64,000 nucleotides of DNA, from the NCBI GenBank assembly GCA_018873225.1, contig JAEILZ010000006.1:496001-560000 (forward strand). Reading direction: 5' to 3'. The translations under genes were made by a program, and so were the position numbers. The notes beneath the pieces were generated by a model. It made no database searches. It was not told where the DNA came from and saw only the letters and a list, made by a program, of their open reading frames with translations. Below, one piece after another: positions 21,308-33,606 of this stretch. The DNA is from [Phialemoniopsis] sp. UDSM-2020. Taxonomy: Eukaryota; Ascomycota; Sordariomycetes; Thyridiales; Thyridiaceae. The number at the start of each line of letters is the position of its first letter. Position 1 is the first letter of the stretch.

Positions 21308-24182
21308 ATGGTGCCAATTACGAATCACGACGCGAGTCGCGGGCCTCTGCAAGTGCCGACTTCCCTCTCCACCCCCTCCCTCTCCACCTTACCGGATCCC
21401 CGGAGACTCAGTACCCCACGATTGAACTTCGAGGCCAAAGACATACCCCACCCCCACATGAGATTCCAGGAGGCAAATTCGAACCTAGAACACTTTGTTG
21501 ATTTGCATCGCGGCTTCTTGGTTGGACCCTCAGTATCAATGTCACCTTCCGCTACCCCAATCCGAGAGGGTGCCGTAGGCGCCGCTGCATCTCGAAGTGG
21601 AGATGGGAGCCGCCAATTCAGGTGTACCTTTGTGGGTTGTGAGAGGTCGTATCGCCGGAACGAGCATCTGCTGCGACACCTTCGAGCCCACACACTTCAA
21701 AAGCCATATCAATGCTGTAAATGTCGGAGAAGCTTTGGTCGACAGTAAGGTCCCCCGAACAAGACTGGTCGTTCTTGACTGACTAGAGGTGTGTTCAATT
21801 AGGGACGTCTTGAAACGACACATCGCTCAGACACACCCCATGTCAAATGGCATCAGTAGCCGAGAGACTACAGTCGTCGGCAGCTTGCATGTATCTTCAG
21901 AGCCTCAGCAAGTAGCAGCACTGGGATCTTCCGCCGCTGCTGCGTCGCATGCCTCTTCACCTCTGGCTGCATCGCAGGCACGCTCTCCTAACTTGCCGGG
22001 CGACATTACCAGGAGTCAGGCTCTTCAGAATTTCAGTCTGCAAGCGTCACAGGCCACGTCTGGGACAGATCATTGTCTGGCGTCTCCCTCAGTATCAACG
22101 TCTCATCCTGCCCCTCGGATAGAACCATCTGTCCTTGCCTTTGAACCTTCCCAGGTCAGAGCTCCAGAACGGAGAGAAGTCTTGTCATCAGCGTCAGCAT
22201 CCAGCGCGACTGGAAACACCTACAATACAACGAATGATTATGATTACCTGACTTGGGACACGCTCCCGTATGAATTCTTGAGAGTGCCGACCACCGACTA
22301 CGAAGAACCACAGCTAGACCTGGCGGCGAATATCGCAAACACGATGAACACTTTCACGGTTCCAACTATCTGGTCACCACCTCTTCCAGATTCTCACGTC
22401 CCAAATTCTTCCTTGCAGTCAAGCCTTGAAGATTGTACGGTTCGAGACTTGATGACAAGCTCTGTTCCATCAGGTAGTGACGGGTTTGAGGAATGTCTGA
22501 AGCTGTATTTCGAAAGATTCCATCACATGTGGCCAGTCGTTCATCGAGGGACGTTCAAGCCATACGAGACAAGCCGACCTCTAGTTGCTACCATGCTCAT
22601 GGTCGGTGCATGGCATTCCGGCAATGACCAGTGGATGCGGGTGGCTCTATTACACAATGACCAGCATCTTGAGAGCCTATTCAGACTTTTCGTGAGTCTT
22701 GACTCGCATGCTGCAAAATCCTGTTCTAACAACAGTCCAGCCAGATCTTACGGTCGAATGTGATCGAATGTCTTCGTCGACTTTGCAAGCCTATCAGGCA
22801 CTCTTGTTGAATGTAATATTTGCGGTGCAATGCTCGGTAGGTCGCCCTGTACTTGCCGTTACGCTACGCTCTTTGTGTACTGACCAATATAGGATAATGT
22901 TAAATTCAGCAAGGCTTACTCGCGTTACTGTCTGATGCTGGCAATCTTTCGTGATGCTGGGCTCTTTGCAGAACAATTCGACCTCACTCAGGACGATATT
23001 CAGACAGCCATCCCTGGCACCTGGATTAGAAGAGAAACGCTAAAGAGGTAAGATATTGGAATGTGTTTGTCCCCTGCCTCATGCAGTTGTTAAAATGCCA
23101 CTAGGCTTGTATTCTACGCATTTCGCTTGGATGTCTGCTTCTATTTCCTGCGAGGTTTCAGTCCCAGTATCAAGTGCGACGATTTCGCCCTGACTACCCC
23201 TTGCTCTGAGAAGCTCTGGGAGGCCGAAACGGTGGAGGAGTGGCAACGGGTCAAGACTGTGGAATCGCAGAAACGGCCGATCATGCAGTTCATGGATCTG
23301 ATCGACATGGCGCTTGACAGCGAGGGGCGAGATAGGCTGCCACCCCTCCTCGAGGACGAGTACTTTTACGGTCTCTGCGCCATGCAGTCCTGGGCTTGGC
23401 GGGACATTAATCGCAGCAGACACCTGAAAGTAGTGCCGCAACTTTTTGGATCGTGCTCTCCGCCGGGCGCTGCGCGGGTTATCGAATATTGGACGATGCA
23501 ATTCGATGTCTGGAAGAACTGTTACAAGCACTGGTCAATCGGGGCGTCCCTCTCGTCACAGAAGCACAGGAGCATGGCCGAGAAGAATTCCATGCCGCTG
23601 TATCACTTATCCCAGATGACGCTAAGGGCGGACATCCAGGCCATCAAAGATGCCGCGCTGAGTCAATGGGCCTCATCTGCGCCGAGGCTCAATCAGAGGC
23701 AACTCGAAGGCTCCATAGCGGAATGGGCCGAGTCGTCCGACGCCCGCTTGGCAGTCTGGCATGCCGCGCATATCCTCAAGCTCTTTGAACGGACGGCAAC
23801 CGATGACGACATGGAGGACGAGGACCAAACCTTTTCTCTGGTCGGTTTCATGGCATCCATGGCTTTGTATGAGGCCGGTCTGGTGGTTTGGGCGTATGTA
23901 CGCTGCACACAGGTGTGCGACTCTTGCTCGACGGGGTCAATATTGCACGCCACTGCGAACATCATGGATCCGTTCGAACTATTCGAGCCCCAGCGCGGAG
24001 AGTGCTTCCGGCGATGGCTGTATCAAGGGGGCAAAGCGAGCATCGATGGGTTCGTTCTGTGTGCTTGCAGGTTGCAGGAAATTGTTGGGATTTACCAAGA
24101 TTGGCTGCTTCGCTCGAGTTCACAGTGGCGAAGTGTGGTGGAGATGTCTGCGGTGTTGTCCAAATTGAAGTACAAAGGCTAG
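21308..24182 (+). CDS. C2H2 zinc-finger regulator with fungal-specific TF domain
   Basis: Five exons (21308-21744, 21803-22691, 22741-22836, 22893-23047, 23105-24182) sum to 885 codons and 884 residues. Two adjacent C2H2 fingers are visible: C-x4-C-x12-H-x3-H in TFVGCERSYRRNEH...H, and C-x2-C-x12-H-x4-H spanning the first intron (CKCRRSFGRQ, then DVLKRHIAQTH). A Ser/Ala-rich linker follows, then the fungal-specific TF domain (FERFHHMWPVVHRGTFKP, AYSRYCLMLAIFRDAGLF). The N terminus before the fingers is poorly conserved, so the exact start is less certain. Proteins of this build regulate metabolic clusters. Its divergent position to the oxygenase suggests, but does not show, control of that gene. 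Confidence 0.82.
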
Positions 24183-24426
24183 TCATGGAGTTTGACGGCA
24201 TGGTGCATCTATATCTACGAATGTTTAGGATGTTGACTTAATCTTACATGTCTACATGAGTATTGCTCTCGCCGTTGGGGCTATCACGGAGAAATAGTGG
24301 ATGATTATTGAGATCAAGTGATAAGCCCGGCAAAGCAAGATCATTGACAGCCGACTTCAAACTAAAGTCTATTAATGTCGCATCCGCTATCTTGAAACAT
24401 GTGACTACACCAAGCCATCGACGTTT

Positions 24427-25670
24427 CTATATCAAGACCATTTCGAGCGGCTGAACAAGCCACTTATTCCAAGACGTGCCCAGCACGCTCGATATGCTGC
24501 GCACAAGGTGCCTCCCCGCATCTCCAAATACCCACCATTGGCGCTGCTGATGTAGCATGACGCCGTAATACGCCAGGATAATCAGGGCCTCGGGTGTCCG
24601 CCTCCGAAGTAGATGAACGTAGTCGAGCGGGATCATGCCAGTCCAGCCCGCCAGTGCGTGCAGCCCCCAGGACTGCGGGTTCTTGAGCCTGCAGCGGACG
24701 TACTCGAGCGTGTCCATAGTTTCCTTACACGCAGCTACATCCTTCTCGCTCAGGCCCGATGTATCGACAAGAGACACAATCGCGCCCCACTCGCTCGGGC
24801 GGCCGTCCTCGTCGATGCCCTCCTCGTTCGAAGTGTCAAACCACACCCTCAACAACTCTGACTCTTGCAATGTGTCCCAGAACACGTCGCCGACGACCCG
24901 GCTACCACGATGTAGGCGGAAGTACTCAACCAGAGCGTCTAGGTATGCCCCGCCGTCGCGACGCGGGCCCCGGAGCGTCGTGATCAGGACGGTCAGGTCC
25001 AGTAGGGCGGTGAATATGTACCTGGAGACGACGTCCCCGCCGACGTCGTCTGGCTTGGTCTGATTAAACAGGACCAAGCCGCGGTTCTGTAATTGCGTAG
25101 AGATATCCCGAAGAGATTTGGAGCGATCTGCGGGGGACGTGGTGCTCAAGTGCAGGGCTCCTAGTGCTAGAAGCTGGTTCATGACATATGCACAGGTTAG
25201 TGATGAGTTGATGCAGGCGGTGGCGAATGGCTTCATCTTCTCTGTGATGCATAGCCATTCCGCCATGTTTTGTTCGACATGGTGGAAGACATTGAGGTGC
25301 TCCAGTGTGAACAGTTCGTTGGAGTAGGCTGTGATGGAGGAAGGGTTGTAGGCCGGAGAGGCGGAGGTGGAAGCCGAGCGCACTTCGGGCGGTTTTAACG
25401 CATCAGTTGGTGTGACGGCTGGTGTTGCATAGGAAGCTGGAGCCCCATGCTGCTCTGTGTCGGTTGCAAAAGAGCACTGGCGCTCCGAGATCTGGCAACC
25501 GCCACAGATGGGCTGCGCCAAGAATGTCAGTATGTACGGACTGCTTGGAACATATTAGCAGGGTCACGCACCCTGCACTCATCGCATTTCACGTGTCGCC
25601 GCTTGCACTCTACGCATCCATTCCGTGACTTTTTGTGAAACTTGCGTGGCTTCTTGGCCGGCCGATCCAT
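24427..25670 (-). CDS. Zn2Cys6 regulator, Upc2-like
   Basis: Two exons (25670-25572, 25512-24427) encode 394 residues. The zinc cluster is split by the 58-nt intron: NGCVECKRRHVKCDECR, then PICGGCQISERQC, giving C-x2-C-x6-C-x6-C-x2-C-x6-C. The basic stretch before it (KKPRKFHKKSRNGC) and the C-terminal region (LFTLEHLNVFHHVEQN, then NQLLALGALHLS) are those of the sterol-uptake regulator Upc2/Ecm22-like group, although many family members control unrelated genes. It ends tail-to-tail with the C2H2 gene (244 bp between). A TCGTATA element, the Upc2-type core, lies upstream at 26094. Confidence 0.88.
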
Positions 25671-26037
25671 GGCCTGATGAATTGCTGTGGAGATTGACCG
25701 ATCGTGCCGAGACAGACGATGTACAAGTACGAGCGACCGACTTGGGACGACAAGATTGTGACGGAGATAGATGCCAAGATGAAAATGTATACGCGGATGA
25801 AGACAACTTTTCTTATGGTGTAGGGGAAAGAGATGCAGGAGATCTTTGTACGGCTCGTTCGCCACGTTGTCGACATGGCATGGTGTTGACTGGGTGCCTC
25901 AATCAAGGGCAAGCCGTACATGAACGCCAAGTAAGCACCCATGCACAAGTAGCAACGCGATTGCCCACGATCTCATTGGATATCGTCTCTCAAGAGACCC
26001 GCTTGGAGGACACAACGTGCCCACTTGGCGTCATTTA

Positions 26038-26100
26038 TACGCGTAAAGAGGACACGCTGTGCTTAATTCGGCTGGGAATTTTGTACGCGTAAATCGTATA
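26038..26100. promoter_or_regulatory. TACGCGTAAA direct repeat and TCGTATA element
   Basis: Upstream of the Upc2-like gene, TACGCGTAAA occurs at 26038-26047 and again at 26084-26093, and the second copy runs into TCGTATA at 26094-26100. TCGTATA is the core of the sterol regulatory element bound by yeast Upc2/Ecm22. The rest of the 600-bp spacer to the GMC gene shows nothing notable. Confidence 0.4.
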
Positions 26101-26269
26101 GCGTACACAGTTACGATAATTTGCCTGCCAACCGAGAACAACCCGTCATCGCAGGCCTACATAAAACATTACCAGGGTGCGGCCATTCATCAGGAGTCCA
26201 CGAAATGACAGAATTGTATCTAACGAGTGAAAGAATGTTGTAGGTATGGGCACCAACCCCTTATAAAGT

Positions 26270-28249
26270 TTACTCTTTTGTAGCTTTGAGGTCCCGAATG
26301 AAGATTTCAGCCGCCTTCTCGCCAATGGTCAACGCCGTGTTGTTGGGGTGAGCTCCAACATTGCCAGGCGCGATACTGAGATCAGCCACCTTCAGCCCCG
26401 CGACGCCGTACACACCAAGATTCGAATCCACAACACCAAATTCCTCCACAGGACCCATCTTGCACGTCCCAAGCGAATGCCAGGTAGTCGTGACGTTTTC
26501 ACGCAGCCACTGATCAATAATAGCGTCGTCTTCCGGCGTGTACTGGATGTTTTCGACATCGCCAGCCGGAGGCGCGTCCAATTCCACGCATGCCGCAGCC
26601 GACCCGGCCAGGAACGACGGGTGGCCTCGAGAGACTTCTCCTCGGTACACAGCTCTACGTCGTGCAATTTCTCGCTGAACCTTGTACGCCCAGCGACACT
26701 TTTTGATGTCTATTCCGTCGGGATCGGCGAAGAACCCGAGGTCAAAGTCGAGTCCGTTACTCAAAGCCGGACCTGTGACGTACATGTGGCCGCGAGAGAA
26801 GGGGTACACCGTGAAGATGGAATGAGAGAAGTACTGTCGCGGAGGCAGGCCAGACGGGTCACCCGGAAACCTAGAAACGTGTCAGCTCATTGGACTTAAA
26901 ATGAATGTCAACCAATTCTCTCCTACCCGTTATAAGCTGCCATGATTGCCATGGGCTTGTCGGGGACGTCCTTGAACTCTCGATCCCAGGCATTGACAAA
27001 CTCCGGTCCCAGGGACTTGACATCATCATCCGTGGGCCGCAGCTTGCAGGTGATGTCGATGCCATTCCATCCCCTCATTTCATGGTCTGCAATCTTGTCG
27101 AACTCAATCGCTGAGGCCGTCTCGAATGTTTCTTCCGGCTGCAAGCTTGATCTATACGGATATCCGACAAGGTGATGGTCCTGGTAGCCATGCCCGACCC
27201 CGGGAATCGACACTATCGGTTCCACTCCGGCTCTCTTCAGGACGTCCGGATTGCCTATACCGGACCTCTGAAGAATGGCGGGAGATCCGCATGCTCCGCT
27301 CGAAATGACGACCAGTTTTCGAGCTGTGACAGTTTGGTCACTTGACCCTCCGTTTGGCCGGTAGACAACACCAGTAGCACGGCCGTCTTCCAGTTGAATC
27401 CGCACCACCGAAGACTCGACAAGAACATGTAGGTTAGGGTGCTTCCCGTCCGTGAGTCTGGGATGCAAGTATGAATGGGCAGCGTCAGACCGGATGCCGT
27501 CGGGGCGCACGTAACGCAGAGCACGCTGGCCTCCATTGCCAGTCTCGAGGTCATTGATGTCCTCCACTTCCGGCCAGCCAGCCTTCTCTAACGCGACGAT
27601 CGCGTCATCTTCCGCTCGGTGGGCACGGAATGTACCGCCGGAGACGTGAATAGGGCCGTCATATCCATGCCGGTCTTCAGATCCGGTGCCGTGGAACGTT
27701 TCAGCCTGGGAAGTCAGTACTTTGGATCTGCTGATAGAATTGCTGGTCGGTCTCCAACACCAACCTTCTTCATGAAAGGCAAAACATCCTCAGCGGTCCA
27801 GCCGGGAACGTTCCAGGAGTCAAAGTCAGATCGTTGAGCTCGACTGTACATGGCCATGTTGACTGCCGAACCGCCGCCCAAGCCTCTGCCAGTTGGCACC
27901 ATAAGCTGTCTTCCGGCGAGGTGCCCCGACTTGTTACCTGGAAGAAACTTCATCGTCCCGCCTTCAGGGTTGAAGTTCCTCCAGAAGTACGCTGGATAGC
28001 GAATAAGCGGATTGTTGAGGTTTGAAGGCCCTTCTTCGATGACTAAGATCTTCAAGTCCGCATCCGAGTCGGCGATCCTGGAGGCCACAACGCATCCTGC
28101 AGTGCCGCCTACAATGAGGACATTCAGCATGAATTCAAGACAGAGAGTCCCTTGATGGCGAGATCAAGTGCTCTGGACTAGTGCCTACCTCCAACAACAA
28201 TCACGTCGACAGTTCGGAGATCTTGAGGAAGCTCGGTATAAAGCCCCAT
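26270..28249 (-). CDS. GMC-family FAD oxidoreductase
   Basis: Four exons (28249-28189, 28108-27765, 27705-26927, 26870-26270) sum to 595 codons and 594 residues. The dinucleotide fold VIVVGGTAGCVVASRI is split by the first intron. GMC signature 1 is visible in GRGLGGGSAVNMAMYSR, signature 2 in SSGACGSPAILQRSGIG, and the catalytic His and His/Asn region in WHSLGTCKMGP and HPNNTALTIGEKAA. There is no signal peptide, so an intracellular alcohol or aldehyde oxidase/dehydrogenase is more likely than a secreted lignocellulose enzyme. It is the last gene of the oxidative cluster. The substrate is unknown, and aryl alcohols are one option. Confidence 0.9.
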
Positions 28250-29243
28250 TTTAACGGTGCTAGAGGCCTACAAAATCACGGTAATGTATGACTGCGCTAC
28301 CGACCAAAAGGAAGTTTGGTGATCGTGCGGAATATTTCGAGGCAAGAGCGTTACTTAAGTAATGATCCGGATTTTGTTTATGAAATCATACCAGATCATC
28401 CGGTATATGGAGCCCAACCGCCACTTAGCTGGATCCGCCCGTATTCCTTCGTGTTTGAGTGGATTGGTCGCCCATTGAATCCACTGGCGTCTCGGCTTAC
28501 GCGCATGCTTGTTCCCAGAAAGGCCATAAGAATGCAAGGATAAACGTATCCGGATTCCTAGGATGGTAATAACATTCGGCATCACCATGTTATGTTTGCT
28601 GTTGAGATAGGAGATAATATTTGACGACTATTTGCGTACAATCTGTGTAGACGTCCACGGCTTAAGCCATTCCCTGAAACAGATGATCCAAACTCGTGCA
28701 GTGAAATGTGAAACATAGTAAAAACGACAAGAAAAGGGCAAGGAGAAAAACAAGCGAAGGAAACGTTCATATCCAGTAGTGTTTCTGACACTGCAAATCC
28801 GTCCATGGAACCAATCCGAACCAGTTCATTACATCATTAGAAAGAGAAACAGACAAACATAGATCCAACTGTGTGGGTTCATAAGGTGAACGCCGATGGA
28901 AATAAAACGTATATGCCTTTCAACCAATCGAGTCTACTTTCGAACTGTATAACCACCGTGCCCTTGGTACCCACAGGACAAGATGTCCAAGTGGCACAAG
29001 CCATGCTTCTATAACGATCGAGGTAGACTGGCAAGTCGTTAGCATAAAGACCCATGCCAAGCTATTACGAATTGTTGGGTCTTGATTTATGACGGTCATT
29101 ACCTGATTAATTGTGGTGGCTGCATTCATAGTGGACATTGCAACAACAGTGCTGCAATATTGCTCAGTGCATGCAGCCATGTAAACATGACCGATGCTAA
29201 CGTAAAATTGGCGATTGTGGATCGCCTCTCGACTTCCTAACTT
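28250..29243. other. Intergenic, no gene seen
   Basis: About 1 kb of AT-richer DNA separates the GMC gene from the kinase-vWA gene. A few open frames of about 75-86 codons occur, but none has a domain or splice support. It probably marks the right edge of the oxidative cluster. Confidence 0.5.
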
Positions 29244-32200
29244 TCAAGTTTGGTACTCATTATCGCTGGCGTCATCAACTCCAGGGCAGATGCTCCCGAT
29301 AAACATCATCTTGACACATCCATCAGATGGCTTTGAATCAATGATATCACTGGCGTAGAGTCAGTGTTTTTGTTTGAGTGATAATCCAGGTTATGAGGCA
29401 GAATACTGGGTGAAAGGGTGATCATGGGAGAAGGACATGTTCCCTTACCATTTGAATTCCTCCCTCTTGCCAAAATCGTCGAGAGACTTTAGTCGACGGA
29501 TCCCATCAAGGTCGTTCCCGAACCTAATAAACTGGATCATGAGGTGTGTCCGATCCAGGTTTCGGCTGTTCATCTCCTTCATCAGCCTGCTGATCGCCGT
29601 CTCGATGGCATGCTGCCTGTCAGAGTGCTGCCACTCGTCCCAGCGACCGTCGGTGAATATGAACACGCTGATTGGCAAGTCCTTCGTGCTTCTGCCAATG
29701 CCGAGCTTTCTGAGCCTTGTCGACTTGGATGGGAGCCTAGCGATGATGGTGTTGACAAGGGCCTGGATGCTTCTTTCGGTAAAGCTAACATCGTGTTCAT
29801 ATCTGCAGTTGGTCATATCCCTCAAAAGAGGCGTGACCTTCTTGCTAGTTCGAGGGGTGGACCGTGTGCTGTTACTAGAATCGGAAGCAAACATCAACTC
29901 GATGCTTCCATCCGCATCAAGGCCCTTGGCAATGTACCCGAGAGTGTGGAACAGTTCAATCGTGTCAAATCGATGGCTCTCCATCGTCCGTGAGTCGTCA
30001 AGATAGAAGATGTAGTTACGATCCTTGACCTTGCTCTGAAGGTCACGGATTTCCCTAGCAACCTCATGGTCCACCAAGCGGTGCTTGTTCTTTTGTGCCT
30101 CGCGCCAGTTCTTGGCTTGGTCCACTGAGATCTTCACATTTCCATACGTACTCGCAGCACGCGATGTAGGACGCGACGGTATTTGGCTTGTCAAGGAAAG
30201 ACGATGTTCAGCGGTGCTGATCATCTTGTTCGTCATTGGCGATGGTGAGTCAGGTGATAGTGGAGACGATAAGCCTAGGTAATCAGGGCTCGACATGAAC
30301 CCCCTATCCGTAGCGGAGAAGGAGGCTTGCGGGTCGGTGTATCGAAGAGGTGTTGAAGCACTACTTGAGATATCTAGAGACATGGGAGACAATGGTGACC
30401 CGAAGGCCGCCTTCGCAGGAGACGATTGGCTGTATCCTGGCATGGATGGACGGACAACATGCCCGTTGGGGGTGTGGGGTGTAGTTTCTTGAAAGTCAGT
30501 CTGCAACGAGATATGTTCAACATCGTGGGTAACGATCGATATCGATTGGCGGTTTCCAGTGGCAGGATCCTGTAGTATCTTCTGGAAATGTTCGTCGAGA
30601 ACATTAGCCTCACGGCGCGAACCCTCGGTGACAAGCATGGACCGCTCGATCAGGGAAATTACTAGAGGGGTGATCTCGTCGCCGGTGGCATGACAGCGAT
30701 CATTGACTAGCTGGTGCATTTTGTCGACTGCACTCAACCGGTCGGCACCGTCGTGGAAGCACCCCTCGAGTCCGTTGCTGTCAGAGCCAGATGCTATCAG
30801 TGCTTTCTTACGCTCCTGAAGGTATTCATCTAACCCTGGTTTTCCGAACGCGACGAATACAGCACATTCGCTCAAGACGCAGCCAAGGGAGAACAGGTCA
30901 ACCTTGTGATTAAGCCATTTGCCTGTTTTGTGGTGTTGACGATGGTGGCTAGCCTCTGGAGCACCTAGAGTGAGGGCAACGTTAGTACATGGGCATGACT
31001 AAGATGATAGTACTCCTTTAAGGAGGCTAGACCGAACTGACAATATAGCTGATTACCGTGCCAGTCACGGTTTGAAAGAGTAGTGTCATTGGCTCGGACG
31101 GGGCGAGTATCGCTTAGACCAAAGTCTGCAAGTTTAGCAGTGAAATCGTAAATGCTTGAGGAAGATGCATCCTTGCTAAGCAAAATGTTGTCGGGCTTGA
31201 TATCTTCATGGACTCTGTAGTAATAGTGAATGGTCAGCGACCCGAGCTGTACGTTAAAAGGAGTGAGGTTATGGGGTGTGATTCCATACCCTTGGTAGGA
31301 ATATTTGGTGCCATCGTCAGCATCCTTGTCAATTGTGATCTGGTGGACACCATACAACCCCTTCAGTAGATGAGACAAACTCGACCAAAACTGATGAATT
31401 GCTGTAAGGTCCTTAGGCGGTTCCTGTTGTAGGAAGAATTCCTCAAGATTGCCAAAGTTGGCGTATTCGAGCATCAGATTGAAGGTGTGGTTTTGCTGAA
31501 ACGAGCCGTAATACCCAATTATATTCTGATTGTCCTTGTTCTGCTCCCTCAGAGCAAAGAATAACTTCCGTTCGTTATTATAATAAGATTGCTCGGTATA
31601 GGTCTTCAGGATCAGGGTGCTGGGTATCGACTTATGGACGTGATGGCTCTGGCATCGAGACTTTATCGTTAGTACTTGGTCGACATCACAGTAATCACTT
31701 GGACGTACCTTGTCACCTTGAGTGCAGGTGGCATTCAATTGGACCTTGAAGATTCGGGTAGCGTCTCCCTTGCTATTGATGAGTTCTTTTAAGACGAAAG
31801 GCCAGATGTGCTCGGGCTCGAGATGAACATTGGAGAAGCGTTCGAGTTCGAGACTGCACGGAAAGAACATCCACTGGTTCTTCCGCAATGCATCGCAAGC
31901 AGCCGTGTATCCCGGTGTCGCGAGCATGCGTGGTAGGTAGGCTGCAGAGGGGAGGGGGAAATGGTGTTGGAGTCGGCGATTGACACACACCGTAAAGAGA
32001 TGGGTTTCGTTGATGTAGACTAAGGTGGAGAAAAGCTGGAGGTGCCTTAGGGCTTCGTCTGTTTCAAGGTCAATGTCGAGAGATCTAAACAGGCTTCGTA
32101 TATTCTGTTTGGTCCAGTACTCCTTGAGAAAGGCGATGGGAATGTATCTCTGTTCTTCATCCCTCCCATTGACGCCCATCAAGATTGGTACTTTGTCGGA

Positions 32201-32272
32201 AACATAGGAAATGAAATCCGCCACGGCGGGACGCATGGGCGGCTGGGACCGCATTGTCTCGGGCGGGTCCAT
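29244..32272 (-). CDS. Protein kinase fused to a von Willebrand A-like domain
   Basis: Five exons (32272-31709, 31648-31290, 31214-31042, 30964-29449, 29349-29244) sum to 906 codons and 905 residues. About 190 N-terminal residues of unknown fold precede a kinase domain with the beta-3 lysine in LILKTY (about K203), catalytic loop HEDIKPDN (about 310-317), DFG (about 338-340) and an APE motif. A Ser/Pro-rich linker follows. The C-terminal third resembles a vWA domain, with FYLDDSRT matching the D-x-S-x-T metal site and FIFTDG and CDIIDSKPS further on. All key kinase residues are present. Two introns (31649-31708, 60 nt; 31215-31289, 75 nt) are multiples of three without stops, so retention would give longer proteins. 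The start at 32272 is the first ATG in frame; the N terminus could differ. Its function is unknown; signalling or scaffold roles are guesses. Confidence 0.82.
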
Positions 32273-33606
32273 GTCTGGACGGATGGTCAGGTGTGGTCTT
32301 GATTGCAAGGTAATGATCGCTCTCGGAAGCTTTGCGACCTTCTACCATGTCCAAAGCGCATCCTGTCGTGCAGATGCAAGAAATCGTCCGAAGTGCTCGA
32401 TGAACAAGAGGGAAGCGCTTGCGCTAGGGCCGCAAAAGAGTAGAAAAGAAGGAACCAAATTTCGAGGATGTGCTCGGGCGCGAAAGGCTACCAAAATGGT
32501 GGGATTCGGATGCAGCAAGAAAGTAGGGAGTGAGAACCAAACGGGCTGTGGTTCGAGATAACACCAGCCTGAACTTCTGTCACGGGCAGGTGCCACTCTG
32601 GTCACAGGGGTTGTAAGAACCTAAGGAGAAAAGGTATCCAAGTATCGAGGGGGCAAAACGACGTAGATCAATAACGTTTTATTCGCGTAGGACACGACCC
32701 AGGCATGGGGGCTGAACGCATGGGGATCGAGTGGGATGGGCCGCGGTCCGCCTCGAGACCGGAGAGGCAAAAAAAGGCAGCATCAACCCCTCACTGCCCC
32801 CCTCCAGGCGTCTTACCGGGCTGTTTTGCTGCGGCCTCGATGACACAAGACCCAAGAGTCGGTACATACACAATACACCAACAGTCTACCTTCCATTGTG
32901 CCTCGCACCAACGATTTTACGCCAGTGGAGGGGAGTTCCAGCTTGGCCGCCGGTGAAAAATGATACGAGGCCTCGCCGATAACATCAGACCCTCCACAAG
33001 ATCTTCTGGAGTGTTGTAACGCCAGGTGGCTGCCAAGTACAAGAATTGGAACACAGCTTATTCCAGCATGGTCCTAGCTGAAGTCTCTCAATCATTGCCC
33101 AATGAATCAGATACGATGGACAGTGCTGTGGACTAACTCTCGGGGCAGCTGCAAGGAGTATGGCAATCTAAACGCGATGCTTTTGACACGATGGCCGGGC
33201 GAGAGTAACCTTGATCTGATCAGCACCTGTGACATCTGCAGTGGGTCGCGTGGAGCAAGGATGCGCCCAAAGAAACTAATGCACATCAGACAATCTGCCA
33301 TGTCCCTGTCCGTGAGCCACCGTGGTCAATCGCGCTGCAGCTCGATTTCTGGGGAATCACTTTTACTTGTGTTCCTGAATGTGCTCCACCGCTTGAACAT
33401 GTTCTTCTGTACCATGATTACACAGCATGCGTTGTGCAGCGCTAATGGTGCTGTCATCGCGCTCGGATTATCGGAAGATTCACTTACGCAACATCCACGT
33501 AAATCGATGAGATTTTCACAAACTACCTGATGATGATACATGTGCAAAAAGATATCTATGTCTGATTGAAGAGACCCGGTACAGAAGAAGAATCAAAGAA
33601 ATCCGT
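32273..33606. other. Intergenic, no gene seen
   Basis: About 1.3 kb between the kinase-vWA gene and the CorA-like gene. Open frames up to 142 codons on the plus strand (33102-33530) show no recognisable motif. Confidence 0.4.

Noticed and set aside
1..28249. Classical secondary-metabolite cluster
   Set aside because: No polyketide, peptide, terpene or other backbone synthase is present, and none of the genes is a prenyltransferase or P450.
28920..29180. Minus-strand open frame of 86 codons, Thr/Val-rich
   Set aside because: No homology pattern and no upstream promoter signals; it could be 3' transcript sequence.
33102..33530. Plus-strand open frame of 142 codons
   Set aside because: No domain, no splice support and ordinary composition; it is most likely chance in a 1.3-kb spacer.
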